A stretch of 39,084 nt of DNA, from the NCBI GenBank assembly GCA_021769625.1, contig JAETSN010000041.1, forward strand, positions 1 through 39,084, written 5' to 3'. Numbering within the stretch: the stretch's first letter is position 1; every line of letters starts with the position of its first letter. Under the pieces are notes generated by a model. That model did no database searches and had not been told where the DNA came from. It saw only the letters and a program-made list of their open reading frames with translations. The DNA comes from [Clostridium] symbiosum. Lineage in GTDB: Bacteria > Bacillota > Clostridia > Lachnospirales > Lachnospiraceae. Shown here piece after piece: positions 8,788-18,223 of this stretch. The position numbers and the translations under genes were made by a program.

Positions 8788-9129
8788 ATGAAAAAAATAG
8801 AAGTGATCATCCGTCCCGAAAAACTCGAGGCTTTGAAGAAGATACTGACTAAAAATGAATACAGCGGCATGACTGTGCTTTCCGCCATGGGATGCGGCCA
8901 TCAGGAAGGATTTGACAACCCGGAATTTGAGAAACTCGGGCTGGAAGTAAACCTTCTCCCCAAACTCTATGTGATGACCGTAGTCTGGGATGAGGATCTG
9001 GAGGATATCCTCTCCGAGATCGTGGATACTCTGTCCACCGGCAACGTCGGCGACGGTAAAGTGTTCATCTCCGATATCGATGACGTTATGCGCATCCGCA
9101 CCGGCGAACGCGGCAAACAGGTACTATAA
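8788..9129 (+). CDS. Variant PII (GlnB/GlnK-like) signalling protein
   Basis: A 113-residue PII-family protein, normally a trimer that senses ATP/ADP and 2-oxoglutarate and controls transporters or enzymes through its T-loop. The N-terminal MKKIEVIIRPEKL, GMTV, NLLPK, and the C-terminal signature (GDGKVFIS and RIRTGERG) are all present. The T-loop region (GCGHQEGFDNPEFEKLG, 35-51) carries no tyrosine, so the Tyr51 uridylylation site of enterobacterial GlnB is absent and the loop sequence is atypical. The ATG at 8788 has GGAGG 5-6 bases upstream. It is followed after 89 nt by potA on the same strand, suggesting that the partner could be this ABC transporter instead of AmtB, which is not in the window. 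Confidence 0.9.
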   Translation: MKKIEVIIRPEKLEALKKILTKNEYSGMTVLSAMGCGHQEGFDNPEFEKLGLEVNLLPKLYVMTVVWDEDLEDILSEIVDTLSTGNVGDGKVFISDIDDVMRIRTGERGKQVL

Positions 9130-9218
9130 CAATGTGAGCTTCGCTCTCATTGTGAGTATTGCTCATATTGCGAGATTCGCTCCGCGAACTCGATTTCATG
9201 GAGGTATTCATAAAAGGA

Positions 9219-10382
9219 ATGATAAAAACTGACAGAGAACCCATCGTAAAGCTGTCCGGTGTGACAAAGGACTTTGGGAAAAGTGAAGTCTTAAAAAATA
9301 TTGACCTGGACGTGTACGAAGGTGAATTTCTGACCCTGCTGGGTCCCTCCGGCTGCGGAAAGACTACTACGCTCCGCATCATAGCCGGTTTTGAGACGCC
9401 GTCCGAGGGATGCGTCTATCTGGAACAGGCGGATGTGACAGGCCTCGCCCCCTATAAGCGCAACGTCAACACGGTTTTTCAGAGTTACGCCCTCTTTCCC
9501 CATATGAACGTCTTTGACAATGTGGCGTTCGGGCTCGTAGAAAAGAAAGTGCCGAAACCGGAGATCAAAGAACGTGTGGAAAAGATGTTGGATCTGGTGC
9601 AATTAAAAAACTTCGGCAGAAGAAAACCCCACCAGATGTCCGGCGGGCAGCGCCAGAGAGTCGCCATCGCAAGGGCTCTTGTCAACAACCCAAAAGTGCT
9701 TCTCTTAGATGAGCCTCTGGGTGCTCTGGACCTGAAACTGCGCAAACAAATGCAGATGGAATTAAAACACCTGCAAAAACAGCTCGGCATCACTTTCATC
9801 TATGTGACCCATGATCAGGAGGAAGCCCTGACCATGAGCGACCGCATTGCCGTTATGAACCACGGCTCTATCGAACAGATCGGGACCGCGCAGGAAATCT
9901 ATGAAAGGCCGAAAACAAAGTTTGTCGCCAGCTTTATCGGAGAGTCCAATATTATAGAAGCTTCTGTTACAGGCTTTGACGGCGATCTGATCGAACTGAC
10001 CGCGGAAAACGGCGTTGTCCACGGAAGAGGCACCGGGTTTGTGCAGGATGAAATGATCTATATCTCTGTCCGCCCCGAAAATACCAGATATTCCTTTGAG
10101 CCGGTGGAAAATTTCCGCCTTCGGGGTATCGTAAAAGAACATATTTATGTCGGTTCCATCATAAAGACTGTTGTGGCCCTGCCCAACGGCCAGAGGATCC
10201 GGCTGAATCAGCATCCCCACAGCCGCCTTCCGGCCATAGGCTCCGCCGTCACGGTATACTGGGATATGGATAAAGCCGTGATCATGCATACTGCGGAAGA
10301 TACGCTGTATGACCTGATCGAGGATGCGCTTTTAAACCGTCCGGATCTGGCGGTGCAGCAGGGACAGCACACAGGGGCATGA
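9219..10382 (+). CDS. potA: Spermidine/putrescine-type ABC transporter ATPase PotA
   Basis: The ATP-hydrolysing subunit of a polyamine-type importer. Walker A GPSGCGKTT, signature LSGGQ-equivalent MSGGQRQRVAIARAL, Walker B VLLLDEPLGALD and the switch His in YVTHDQEEA are all intact. A TOBE-like domain occupies the C-terminal third. The protein is about 387 residues from the ATG at 9219. The in-frame ATG at 9198 and a TTG at 9159 are alternatives; GGAGG at 9200-9204 is rather far (14 nt) from 9219, so the start is uncertain by up to 20 residues. The 89-nt gap from the PII gene holds several short GAGC/GCTC hairpins. The potB and potC genes follow on the same strand. Confidence 0.93.
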   Translation: MIKTDREPIVKLSGVTKDFGKSEVLKNIDLDVYEGEFLTLLGPSGCGKTTTLRIIAGFETPSEGCVYLEQADVTGLAPYKRNVNTVFQSYALFPHMNVFDNVAFGLVEKKVPKPEIKERVEKMLDLVQLKNFGRRKPHQMSGGQRQRVAIARALVNNPKVLLLDEPLGALDLKLRKQMQMELKHLQKQLGITFIYVTHDQEEALTMSDRIAVMNHGSIEQIGTAQEIYERPKTKFVASFIGESNIIEASVTGFDGDLIELTAENGVVHGRGTGFVQDEMIYISVRPENTRYSFEPVENFRLRGIVKEHIYVGSIIKTVVALPNGQRIRLNQHPHSRLPAIGSAVTVYWDMDKAVIMHTAEDTLYDLIEDALLNRPDLAVQQGQHTGA

Positions 10383-10470
10383 CAGATCACGCCATACTGT
10401 GCGAAGGCTATCCTTCTCACAGCATGTCCCGCGCGATATGAAACATTCTGAAAACAGACGGGAAACAGAT

Positions 10471-11358
10471 ATGAATATTTTGAAACACTCAGACAACAAC
10501 ATATCCGCCGATAACAAGGGACACAGAGGGGAAATTTTTTCCCTGGTGGGCCCGCTCTTTTTGTGGATGCTGCTTTTTCTGGCACTGCCGCTTGCTTATG
10601 TGGTCATCATCAGCTTTCTGGAAAAAGGCGTTTACGGCGGTATTCAGATGATATTTACGCTGGAAAACTATACGGCGCTCTGGAACCCCACTTACGGGAA
10701 GGTGATCTGGCGCTCCATCGTGCTGGCTTTCTGGACCAGCCTGATCTGCCTGCTCATCTCCTACCCGTTCGCCTTTATCTTGTCGAGATTCAGCAAAAAA
10801 TATCAGGGATTCTGCATCCTGCTGATCATGCTGCCCTTCTGGATCAACCAGCTGATCCGCTTAAACGGATGGAGCAATATCCTGCGGGATTCCGGCATCA
10901 TCAACACGATCCTGTTAAAACTCGGGATCATTTCCGAGCCGATCACAATGATGTATACGGACGGCGCCACTTTATTCGGTATGGTATATGCTCTCCTGCC
11001 CTTTATGGTGCTGCCCCTCAATAATTCCATATCCAAACTGGACGAATCCCTGATCGAAGCTGCCCACGATCTCGGCGCTTCCCGGATCAGCACTTTTTTC
11101 CGGGTCATCCTGCCGCTGACGCTGCCCGGCATTTTCGCCGGCACGATCCAGGTGTTCATCCCCAGTCTGGACGCTTTTTACATCGCGGACGTTATGGGCG
11201 GCGGCAACTCCACGCTGCTGGGCAACCTGATCAAGGATCAGTTCATGGCAGCCAGGAACTGGCCCTCCGGCGCCGCTTTCTCGGTGATACTGATACTTTT
11301 CACCCTGATCGTGCTGAAATTATATACCAAAGTTGGAAATCTGGAAGACCTGGCGTAA
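10471..11358 (+). CDS. potB: Polyamine-type ABC transporter permease PotB
   Basis: An inner-membrane permease of the PotB type, about 295 residues, with six hydrophobic segments starting near residue 25. The EAA loop that contacts the ATPase is visible: EAAHDLGASRISTFFRVILPLTLPG. The ATG at 10471 is preferred over GTG 10399 and ATG 10438 because it gives the usual short cytoplasmic N-terminus; no choice has a strong ribosome site (a weak GGGAAA precedes 10471). An 88-nt gap separates it from potA. Substrate is inferred from family resemblance to spermidine/putrescine importers. Confidence 0.9.
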   Translation: MNILKHSDNNISADNKGHRGEIFSLVGPLFLWMLLFLALPLAYVVIISFLEKGVYGGIQMIFTLENYTALWNPTYGKVIWRSIVLAFWTSLICLLISYPFAFILSRFSKKYQGFCILLIMLPFWINQLIRLNGWSNILRDSGIINTILLKLGIISEPITMMYTDGATLFGMVYALLPFMVLPLNNSISKLDESLIEAAHDLGASRISTFFRVILPLTLPGIFAGTIQVFIPSLDAFYIADVMGGGNSTLLGNLIKDQFMAARNWPSGAAFSVILILFTLIVLKLYTKVGNLEDLA

Positions 11359-11371
11359 TTTTATATTTTAT

Positions 11372-11416
11372 ACTTCCCGTCATACCGCTTGCGGCAGCAC
11401 AAACATTCTCCGGCAA
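11372..11416. repeat. Fragment related to the tandem repeat at the window start
   Basis: CTTCCCGTCATACCGC and GGCAGCACAAACA here match CTTCCCGACATGCCGC and GGCGGCACAAACA at 112-144 with a few changes, and keep the small GCCGC/GCGGC hairpin. Only this linker part of the repeat is recognisable. It lies in the potB-potC gap. Confidence 0.55.
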
Positions 11417-11455
11417 TGCACCTAAATCACTGTCGGTACAAAGGAGACATTTTCC

Positions 11456-12256
11456 ATGAAAAGAAAAGAAAAAAAACAGCTTGGCACATTTTCCTATCTC
11501 TATGCCGGACTGGTCTATCTGTTTTTATATCTGCCGATCTTTATGGTGATCGGCTACTCCTTTAACACAAACGACAATAATCTTGTCTTCAAAGGGTTTA
11601 CCCTGCACTGGTACGGCGCCATGTTCCACGACAGATCCCTTATGAGTTCCCTCCTGCTGACACTGGAGCTGGCTCTTGTCAGCACGCTGATCTCCGTTGT
11701 GCTGGGCACCCTCGCCGCCATCGGCATGCACCGCTATGACTTTAAGCTCAAAAAAACACTGGACAATATGCTCTATGTTCCCATTGTGATCCCGGAACTT
11801 GTCATCGGTATCGCATCCCTCGCCACGTTTACGATGCTGAATATCACGCTCAGTTTCTGGACGCTGGTGATCGCCCATGTGACCTTTTGCGTCCCCTTTG
11901 TGATCATCACGCTGCGGGCAAGGATCGCCGGTTTTGATAAGTCCATCGAGGAAGCAGCCATGGATCTCGGCGCGAGCCCGCTGCGCACGCTGCAGAGAGT
12001 GACGATCCCGATGCTGATGCCGGGCATCATTTCCGGCGCCCTTTTATCCATCACCCTCTCTCTGGATGATGTGATCATCAGCTACTTTGTGACCGGCGCA
12101 GGCGATACCACGCTGCCCATCAAAGTCTACGGCATGGCAAGGGGCAAGATCTCCACAGAAGTTTACGCCCTGTTCACGCTGATGATTCTTGTCACCATAG
12201 CGCTCTATCTGCTTTTTATGGGGATAAAGGCAGCGGCGGCAAAAAAGCAGCGCTAA
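11456..12256 (+). CDS. potC: Polyamine-type ABC transporter permease PotC
   Basis: The second permease, 266 residues, with six membrane segments and the EAA loop EEAAMDLGASPLRTLQRVTIPMLMPG. The usual PotC block near the end, LSLDDVIISYFVTGAG, is intact. GGAGACATTTTCC precedes the ATG. In most Firmicutes a potD gene (periplasmic-type lipoprotein binding protein) follows directly, often overlapping; here potC is followed by 164 nt of AT-rich DNA and then by toxin/antitoxin genes on the opposite strand. The importer therefore has no binding protein in this window. Confidence 0.92.
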   Translation: MKRKEKKQLGTFSYLYAGLVYLFLYLPIFMVIGYSFNTNDNNLVFKGFTLHWYGAMFHDRSLMSSLLLTLELALVSTLISVVLGTLAAIGMHRYDFKLKKTLDNMLYVPIVIPELVIGIASLATFTMLNITLSFWTLVIAHVTFCVPFVIITLRARIAGFDKSIEEAAMDLGASPLRTLQRVTIPMLMPGIISGALLSITLSLDDVIISYFVTGAGDTTLPIKVYGMARGKISTEVYALFTLMILVTIALYLLFMGIKAAAAKKQR

Positions 12257-12420
12257 AAGATCATGCGGCATCAGGAATATCAGCGACGATCCACCCACGA
12301 TAAATTCATATGGCTGCGGAATCTATTATTTGTATAACTACTCAAATCATCTTTGAAAATTTATTTGATTAATATGTAATAAGATTAAATTATTTAGAAT
12401 ATTCAGATAAGCTGTTTATA

Positions 12421-12777
12421 CTACATGCAATAAGTTTCCACAAGTTTAATTATTTCTTGATTCGTGGGAATATGATTGTCTTCTTTTTTATAATAGATTG
12501 TTAACAGATATATTTTACTATCATCTTTAACTGCATAATAAAGAATACGATAACCATTTGACTGACCAGTATTTGTATCCGTATTAGCTGAACGGACTTT
12601 AAATGTATGCCCTTCCGATTTTATTTTCAGTCCCGAAATTTCTTTTCCTATTAAATTTCCTTTTTCCAATTCATCTGTTATTGCCTTGATATCTTTTCCG
12701 ATATGTACAAATCCTTTTTTCTTGATATAGTATCTGACATCTTTTTCAAATCTTTCTGTTGGTATAACTTTATACAT
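12421..12777 (-). CDS. RelE/ParE-family toxin
   Basis: A 118-residue basic protein of the RelE/ParE toxin superfamily, most likely a ribosome-dependent mRNA interferase or gyrase poison; which cannot be told. The N-terminal block VIPTERFEKDVRYYIKKKG, the central helix pair, GLKIKSEGHTFKVRSAN, and the strand motif NGYRILYYAV are typical of the fold. The ATG follows the antitoxin stop codon directly (TAAATG), and the ribosome site AAAGGAG lies in the antitoxin's last codons, so translation is coupled. Downstream there is only AT-rich sequence until potC, which is convergent. Confidence 0.82.
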   Translation of the reverse strand: MYKVIPTERFEKDVRYYIKKKGFVHIGKDIKAITDELEKGNLIGKEISGLKIKSEGHTFKVRSANTDTNTGQSNGYRILYYAVKDDSKIYLLTIYYKKEDNHIPTNQEIIKLVETYCM

Positions 12778-12939
12778 TTATCTCCTTTCTTCCTCGCTCC
12801 ATCTCTCAATATTATCAAACAATTCTTTCAAAGAGCGTTCAGGGATCAATCCCTCCCGCATACCTTTTACTTCTTTACAGGACTGTATGATCGATTCAGA
12901 AACGGAACAAGGCCTTTTAGCATTAACTGTTGTACTCAT
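12778..12939 (-). CDS. Antitoxin of the RelE-type module
   Basis: A 53-residue protein immediately before the toxin. Start at 12939 is chosen because AAAGGAGGG lies 6-7 bases upstream; the ORF runs 9 residues further without a site. It begins STTVNAKRPCSVSESII and ends in an acidic helix (ELFDNIERWSEEERR) that could bind and neutralise the basic toxin. No clear DNA-binding fold was recognised in so short a protein; the N-terminal half might form a ribbon-helix-helix-like dimer. The assignment rests mainly on position, size and charge. Confidence 0.72.
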   Translation of the reverse strand: MSTTVNAKRPCSVSESIIQSCKEVKGMREGLIPERSLKELFDNIERWSEEERR

Positions 12940-13114
12940 TTCTTTACCCTCCTTTTCACACATCATAACACCTCTCCATCGTTTTGTATAGTATATATTT
13001 CAAAATCTAAACTATAATATATCATAAATCTATGACTCATGATCAGCATTCTCCGCTCGCCGAATAAGTAAACTCATTCTTCCCGCTGACGCTCATTATA
13101 TCATGTCCAGCTTC

Positions 13115-13483
13115 TCACCACATATACCGAAACCCCTTCTCCTTCTTTTTCACGGGCATATCCTCCTCCTCAACAGAGTCGATCCGGATCGGCTTCTTTT
13201 GATGCAGGCAGATGATCATCTCCTGTATCACCTCTGCCTGCCCCTGTACTTCCATCAGGACATCGCCGTCCGGCAGATTTTCCACATAACCGGTAAGCCC
13301 CAACATATCGGCAATGTACTTGGACTGGAAACGAAAGCCCACAAACTGCACTTCCCCTTTAAAGATCAGTTTTTTCCTGACGATCTCCCCGCTCATTTCC
13401 TTCCCTTCCTCCGCGTTGTCCTCCTGATTTACCGATTTGAACTTTGTGCGAACATTCCTGAAAATACTATCTATCTTCCCCAT
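13115..13483 (-). CDS. Acylphosphatase-family protein with N-terminal extension
   Basis: A 122-residue protein with an acylphosphatase domain at about 35-110, expected to hydrolyse carboxyl-phosphate bonds. The family signature is visible in KGEVQFVGFRFQSKYIADMLGLTG, with the catalytic Arg in GFRF, and in YVENLPDGDVLMEVQG, with the catalytic Asn in VENL. Typical acylphosphatases have about 90 residues; here there are about 30 extra charged residues at the N-terminus and a lysine-rich tail. Internal starts (for example MSGEIVRKK at residue 30) would give the usual length. It overlaps the upstream small membrane protein by 17 nt. Confidence 0.82.
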   Translation of the reverse strand: MGKIDSIFRNVRTKFKSVNQEDNAEEGKEMSGEIVRKKLIFKGEVQFVGFRFQSKYIADMLGLTGYVENLPDGDVLMEVQGQAEVIQEMIICLHQKKPIRIDSVEEEDMPVKKKEKGFRYMW

Positions 13484-13682
13484 CCTTCGCCACCTTCTGA
13501 CACAGGCCGCTGATCACACAAAAAAGCCCGATCGCCACCATGACAATCCCGGCGATCTTATAATCCGCCGCAAAAAACGGAAGGCCGATCACTGTGATCA
13601 CGATCCCCATGATGAAATCCACTTTCCAGCTTCTCGATTTTGCCTTGCCTTCCCTCTTCTCTTTTTCTATATCTTTCATCAT
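13467..13682 (-). CDS. Small two-helix membrane protein
   Basis: A 71-residue protein with a charged N-terminus (lysine/glutamate-rich, about 20 residues) and two hydrophobic segments near 24-38 and 43-60 separated by AADYK. No family recognised. Its stop lies inside the acylphosphatase start region, so the two are translated together. The start codon used is the first of two adjacent ATGs; GAGGAAAA precedes it. Function unknown. Confidence 0.65.
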   Translation of the reverse strand: MMKDIEKEKREGKAKSRSWKVDFIMGIVITVIGLPFFAADYKIAGIVMVAIGLFCVISGLCQKVAKDGEDR

Positions 13683-13704
13683 TTTTCCTCTATTATAACA
13701 ACTA

Positions 13705-15143
13705 TTATTTTTTTACCAATCTATATCGTCTTATTCTATTCGCCCCATAAGATTCAACTTTTTGCTGCTTTTGTAGTTCTTGAAGCAATTGCCTCGCTCT
13801 ACGTTCTTTTATATCCAAGAGAATACAAATATCTCTACAAGAGCATTCCGATTGTTCTGATAAATATTGGAATATCTGTTCCAACTGCTGTCTTGTCTTT
13901 ATCGGCACCTTTTTATCGGCATTTTTTATCGGCATTTTGTTGCCGACAATTTGTGCCGATAAATCGTTGCCGATATTATTAACATTATAATTCAAATTTC
14001 TAAGTATCAGCCAAAATTCACTATTGCTTGACCTAAACTCCGGTTTCATTTTTTCTGTATAATGTTCCTGAAATTCATAGGAATCCAAAATTTTCTTAAA
14101 TCCACTTCCTCGGCGATCCATATATTTTAAACGGTTAAATATATCGGCAATAATCGGATTCCGCCTTCTGGACGATATGTTTCTCAAATCCATATCCTGT
14201 ACCCTGCGCCCATCCGGCATACCGCCCGGAGAGTAAATTTCCATTCTGTCATCAAACATATCTATATGGACTTCACTCCCTAATTCCAGATAATCCCTGT
14301 GGATAAGTGCGTTCACAATTCCCTCAAGAACAGCCGTGTTTGGATAATCCGGCATTTCAATTCTGCCGTTACCTGTTTTTCTCCATGCCTTTTTCGTATT
14401 TCTAGAAACAAAACTCAAGCTATCCTGCAAAAGGTTTACAAGACCACCGCTATATTCTTCATCATCAATAGCATCAATCAGTCCTGATGCCTTGTCTAAA
14501 CCATTCCAACGCGTACAAAAAACTCTCGAATAATGAATTGGAGACTCATCTGCCAGCAATGCGCCGGCATTTGTTAGATACCCTCTTCATCTACAATTCC
14601 CCAAGATTCATAATCACTATCTTCAAAGTCTTTTCCTGTATTGTGCTTACACACCGAACGCAGTTTTGTAAATGCCATATTTGAAAATTTATAATTAGAA
14701 ACCAAACTGTCATAAGAACGATGTGTTCCCTGCAGAACCAACCTCTTGAGCGTAATATTATCTGCCGGAACACTTTCATTGCCTAATCGTATGTAAGCAG
14801 TCATATTCCCCTCGCCCACATAGTAGTATGGTGTTTCTTTACCCGCATACACATCAAGAAGAAGCAATTTCTTATCGTCTTCCTTATGAAATCGTAAATT
14901 TACTTTCGGGATAGAATCAATTTTTGTTTTGATTATTTCACTTATAAACTCTGCATCGGATTCCGCATTTTCTAATCCGACAACTTCATCATCATTCGTA
15001 ATTCCCCAAATCAAAGTGCCGCCAAAGCTATTTGCAAACGCACTGACGCTTTTCAGCCAACTCTTTACCTGTCTTCTTTCTACGCTGCTTTTTTTATCAT
15101 ATTCGGTTGCTTCTCCAATTAATTTCTTTGGATCAATCTGCAT
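13705..15143 (-). pseudogene. AlbA_2 (Schlafen-like) / HATPase_c_4 protein, broken by a frameshift
   Basis: Two ORFs are halves of one gene. 15143-14574 (189 residues) carries the AlbA_2 DNA/RNA-binding domain, with SAFANSFGGTLIWGITND and IRLGNESVPA. 14559-13705 (284 residues) carries the ATP-binding part (GIVNALIHRDY, YSPGGMPDG, RRGSGFKKI) and a C-terminal winged helix with RERRARQLLQEL-like sequence. At 14581-14583 there is a run of three C (GGG on the coding strand); adding one base reads through as DEEGYLTNAGALLADESP, the expected family junction. A one-base deletion is thus the simplest explanation. Such proteins are often accessory regulators; no partner is evident. It could be a true pseudogene, a phase-variable gene or a sequencing error. 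Confidence 0.85.
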
Positions 15144-15178
15144 TAGCCTATTACCTCCCTAACCGATAAACATAAGGC

Positions 15179-15599
15179 TTATCTGCGCCCTCTAAATACA
15201 TATTCTTTCTTTAATCTCTCAAAAATTTCAAAAGCTGCTGGACATATTTTTATCGTATCCAATATACTCAGCAAACTTGATAATCTCTCTGCCTGATCGG
15301 TATATGGATATTTCTTTCAACTATCCGGCTTACAATCCCCCAATTTACAGTTGCCATCTTCCTGCATAAAATCACAGGGCTTATGCTTGGTCTGATAGTT
15401 CATGCTATACATATCATCCTTATCGTCACCTACCTGTATATCAAGCAGTTCAAATGCTTCACATGGGACCTGTGAAGCAAATGGCGGAATTCCAACAATA
15501 CTTTTCTTTTTCAGAATTGTAGTCCTGTATATGCTGAAGCAGACGCACACGCACATTATCGGACTCCGTCTTTCGATTATTTTTTACTTGTAAATTCAC
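15179..15599 (-). pseudogene. Decayed cysteine-containing ORF of unknown function
   Basis: Reading from a GTG at 15599, a coding-looking frame (NLQVKNNRKTESDNVRVRL) runs to an A-rich stretch at about 15500-15512, where it must shift to the frame of SIVGIPPFASQVPCEAFELL. That frame reaches a TGA at 15317-15319 after CKLGDCKPDS and then continues open as KKYPYTDQAERLSSLLS to a TAA at 15179. Both halves look like real protein, so one frameshift plus one nonsense change is the simplest reading. The family is not recognised. It lies 28 nt downstream of the small HTH gene, probably its former operon partner. Confidence 0.5.
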
Positions 15600-15626
15600 G
15601 CATTCACAAAAAACGCTATTGCAATA

Positions 15627-15842
15627 TCACTCCTTTTCTCTCTTCACATAAGTCAACTGAATATCGTAACCGAGGACTTCAAGCATCTGCACAAAGGTTT
15701 TATTCACAATGGAATCGCCCCTTTTGATGAGCCGGTTTACATACTGCCCCGTTGTGCCGACTTCTTCTCCGAGTTTTACCTGTGTCATATCCGCTTCTAT
15801 GCATTTCACTTTGACATCAACTTCAAAGTTATTTTTGACCAT
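15627..15842 (-). CDS. Small XRE-like helix-turn-helix protein
   Basis: A 71-residue protein with one HTH of the Cro/CI type: helices at about 9-20, TQVKLGEEVG at 20-29 and the recognition helix TTGQYVNRLIKRG at 30-42, then a C-terminal strand (YDIQLTYVKRE). Length and layout match stand-alone antitoxin-like or phage-like repressors. The ATG at 15842 has GAGGTG about 6 bases upstream; a GTG at 15848 is in frame but overlaps that site. The upstream DNA repeats AATAATAC at two nearby positions, which may be an operator. Its downstream neighbour is decayed. Confidence 0.75.
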   Translation of the reverse strand: MVKNNFEVDVKVKCIEADMTQVKLGEEVGTTGQYVNRLIKRGDSIVNKTFVQMLEVLGYDIQLTYVKREKE

Positions 15843-15947
15843 TTTCACACCTCTATTGCTTTTAACGATTTTCTTGTTGTATTATTGCACTCACAGTATT
15901 ATTTATTGTACTACAGATTTATGAGGATTTCTACCCCCTAACGAGAA

Positions 15948-15972
15948 AAGCACCCAGCCGCAGCCGGGTGCC
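15948..15972 (-). terminator. GC hairpin followed by T-run
   Basis: GCACCC and GGGTGC pair around a partly paired GC-rich middle, followed on the minus strand by TTTT. It ends the intron/IS remnant side of the region and shields the small HTH gene from upstream transcription. It may instead be a right-end hairpin of the IS. Confidence 0.55.
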
Positions 15973-16564
15973 ATGAATGCACCATATTTCCCTATGTCTG
16001 TCCGGACGCGGTACCAGATTTCAGCGGGTCCAGCATCCCCTCCCACCGTGCCGAGGATGCCTTTCAGGATGGCGGGAATCTTCTCCCCATAAGTATGAAT
16101 CCCTGTCTGTTGCATTACACAACAGCATTCGCTTCTTCTGACATCCTTTCCTCCTGTGCATTGTATCTTTCTTGCGATTGACCTGCCTGTAAAAGGAGCA
16201 CACGAGGGTTTCCCATTTCCGTTGTCTGAATTATTGCGATGCATTTAGGCCCCATCTTTAGACCGGAGGTGCTTTGTCCATTCGGCTCAGCGTACATCGA
16301 AACCGCCAGCCCACGCCCTCTAACCGTTTTGATAATGGTGTATCAGCCACTTTCACCATTTCACATATCACGATCCTTACAATGGTTCACATATGTTAGC
16401 CATGTGCATCAATTCCTGGCAGTTGGGCGGATGTGGCTTCCACTTACCCGCATTGTCCCACTGCTTCACACCTTCCATTACTTACCAGGCATTTCGTGGC
16501 AGGAATATCACGAATGGAAGTGATAGCACATATGCACACTTTAAGCAGCGACCGCAGGCCGCAC
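15950..16564 (-). mobile_element. 5' part of a group II intron (no reverse transcriptase left)
   Basis: The segment starts at 16564 with GTGCGGCC, matching the group II 5' end GUGYG, exactly where tnpA homology stops. Downstream blocks resemble domain I of bacterial group II introns as I remember them: TGCCACGAAATGCC, AAGGTGTGAAGCAG, ACATATGTGAACCA, ACCGGTCTAAAGATGGGGC, and GGGAAACCC before a ribosome site (AGGAGGAAAGG) and ATGTCAGAAGAAGC near 16140. That would be the start of the intron-encoded protein, but the frame closes after nine codons and no reverse transcriptase or clear domain V follows. The 3' boundary is not defined. Confidence 0.7.
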
Positions 16565-16616
16565 CAATATAGTAGGTGCAATTCCAACGTGTATGTTGTA
16601 TACTTTGATCATCCAT
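16565..16616 (-). pseudogene. tnpA: IS200-type transposase TnpA, 5' fragment
   Basis: The ATG at 16616 begins MDDQSIQHTRWNCTYYI, which matches the N-terminus of IS200-family Y1 transposases (typically M-D-x-x-S-x-x-H-T-x-W-x-C-x-Y-H-I). AGGAGG lies 7 bases before the ATG. Homology stops after 17 codons, where a group II intron 5' end begins. The catalytic HUH and tyrosine parts are absent, so this copy cannot transpose by itself. Confidence 0.75.
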
Positions 16617-16622
16617 CTGGAT

Positions 16623-16681
16623 ACCTCCTGTGTTAAAATGGTAATGGCCTGCGAAACCTTTACCATTTTAACACAGGAGGT
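16623..16681 (-). repeat. IS200 left-end hairpin hiding the tnpA ribosome site
   Basis: Perfect 22-bp arms at 16623-16644 and 16660-16681 flank a 15-base loop. The proximal arm contains the tnpA ribosome site AGGAGG (plus-strand 16624-16629), so the site is sequestered when a longer transcript folds, the known way IS200 limits its transposase. On the plus strand the hairpin is followed by TTTTT and would also act as a terminator. Confidence 0.85.
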
Positions 16682-16753
16682 TTTTATACTCTATGCAGCA
16701 CTTCCGCTTATTCCGTTAGCTCCAGCTCTGCTGTGGGTAATAGACTAGATCAA

Positions 16754-18205
<1,452 letters not shown>

Positions 18206-18223
18206 CTATTCCAGTTCCGCAAA

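Larger units (their letters stand above)
12257..16753. mobile_element. AT-rich accessory island with toxin-antitoxin, decayed genes and IS/intron remnants
   Basis: Between potC and the PTS locus, base composition drops visibly in most intergenic parts and several genes, and gene content changes to accessory types: a RelE-type module, an AlbA_2/Schlafen-like gene broken by a frameshift, a small HTH gene with a decayed partner, and an IS200-like start interrupted by a group II intron fragment. No integrase or att repeats were seen, so the borders are approximate. Confidence 0.6.

Noticed and set aside
9130-9197. N-terminal extension of PotA from the TTG at 9159
   Set aside because: The DNA is made of short GAGC/GCTC hairpins and the extra residues do not fit the family.
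12257-12420. Remains of a potD gene after potC
   Set aside because: No lipoprotein signal or binding-protein-like frame could be read in these 164 nt on either strand.
15317-15319. In-frame TGA read as selenocysteine
   Set aside because: No SECIS-like hairpin was recognised just downstream, and an upstream frameshift in the same ORF points to decay instead.
15903-16297. Overlapping minus-strand ORFs of 60-113 codons
   Set aside because: They lie in the group II intron fragment and do not resemble known proteins; the structure of intron domain I explains the sequence better.
16239-16636. Plus-strand ORFs of 67-94 codons
   Set aside because: Antisense to the intron/tnpA remnant, with no ribosome sites or family character.
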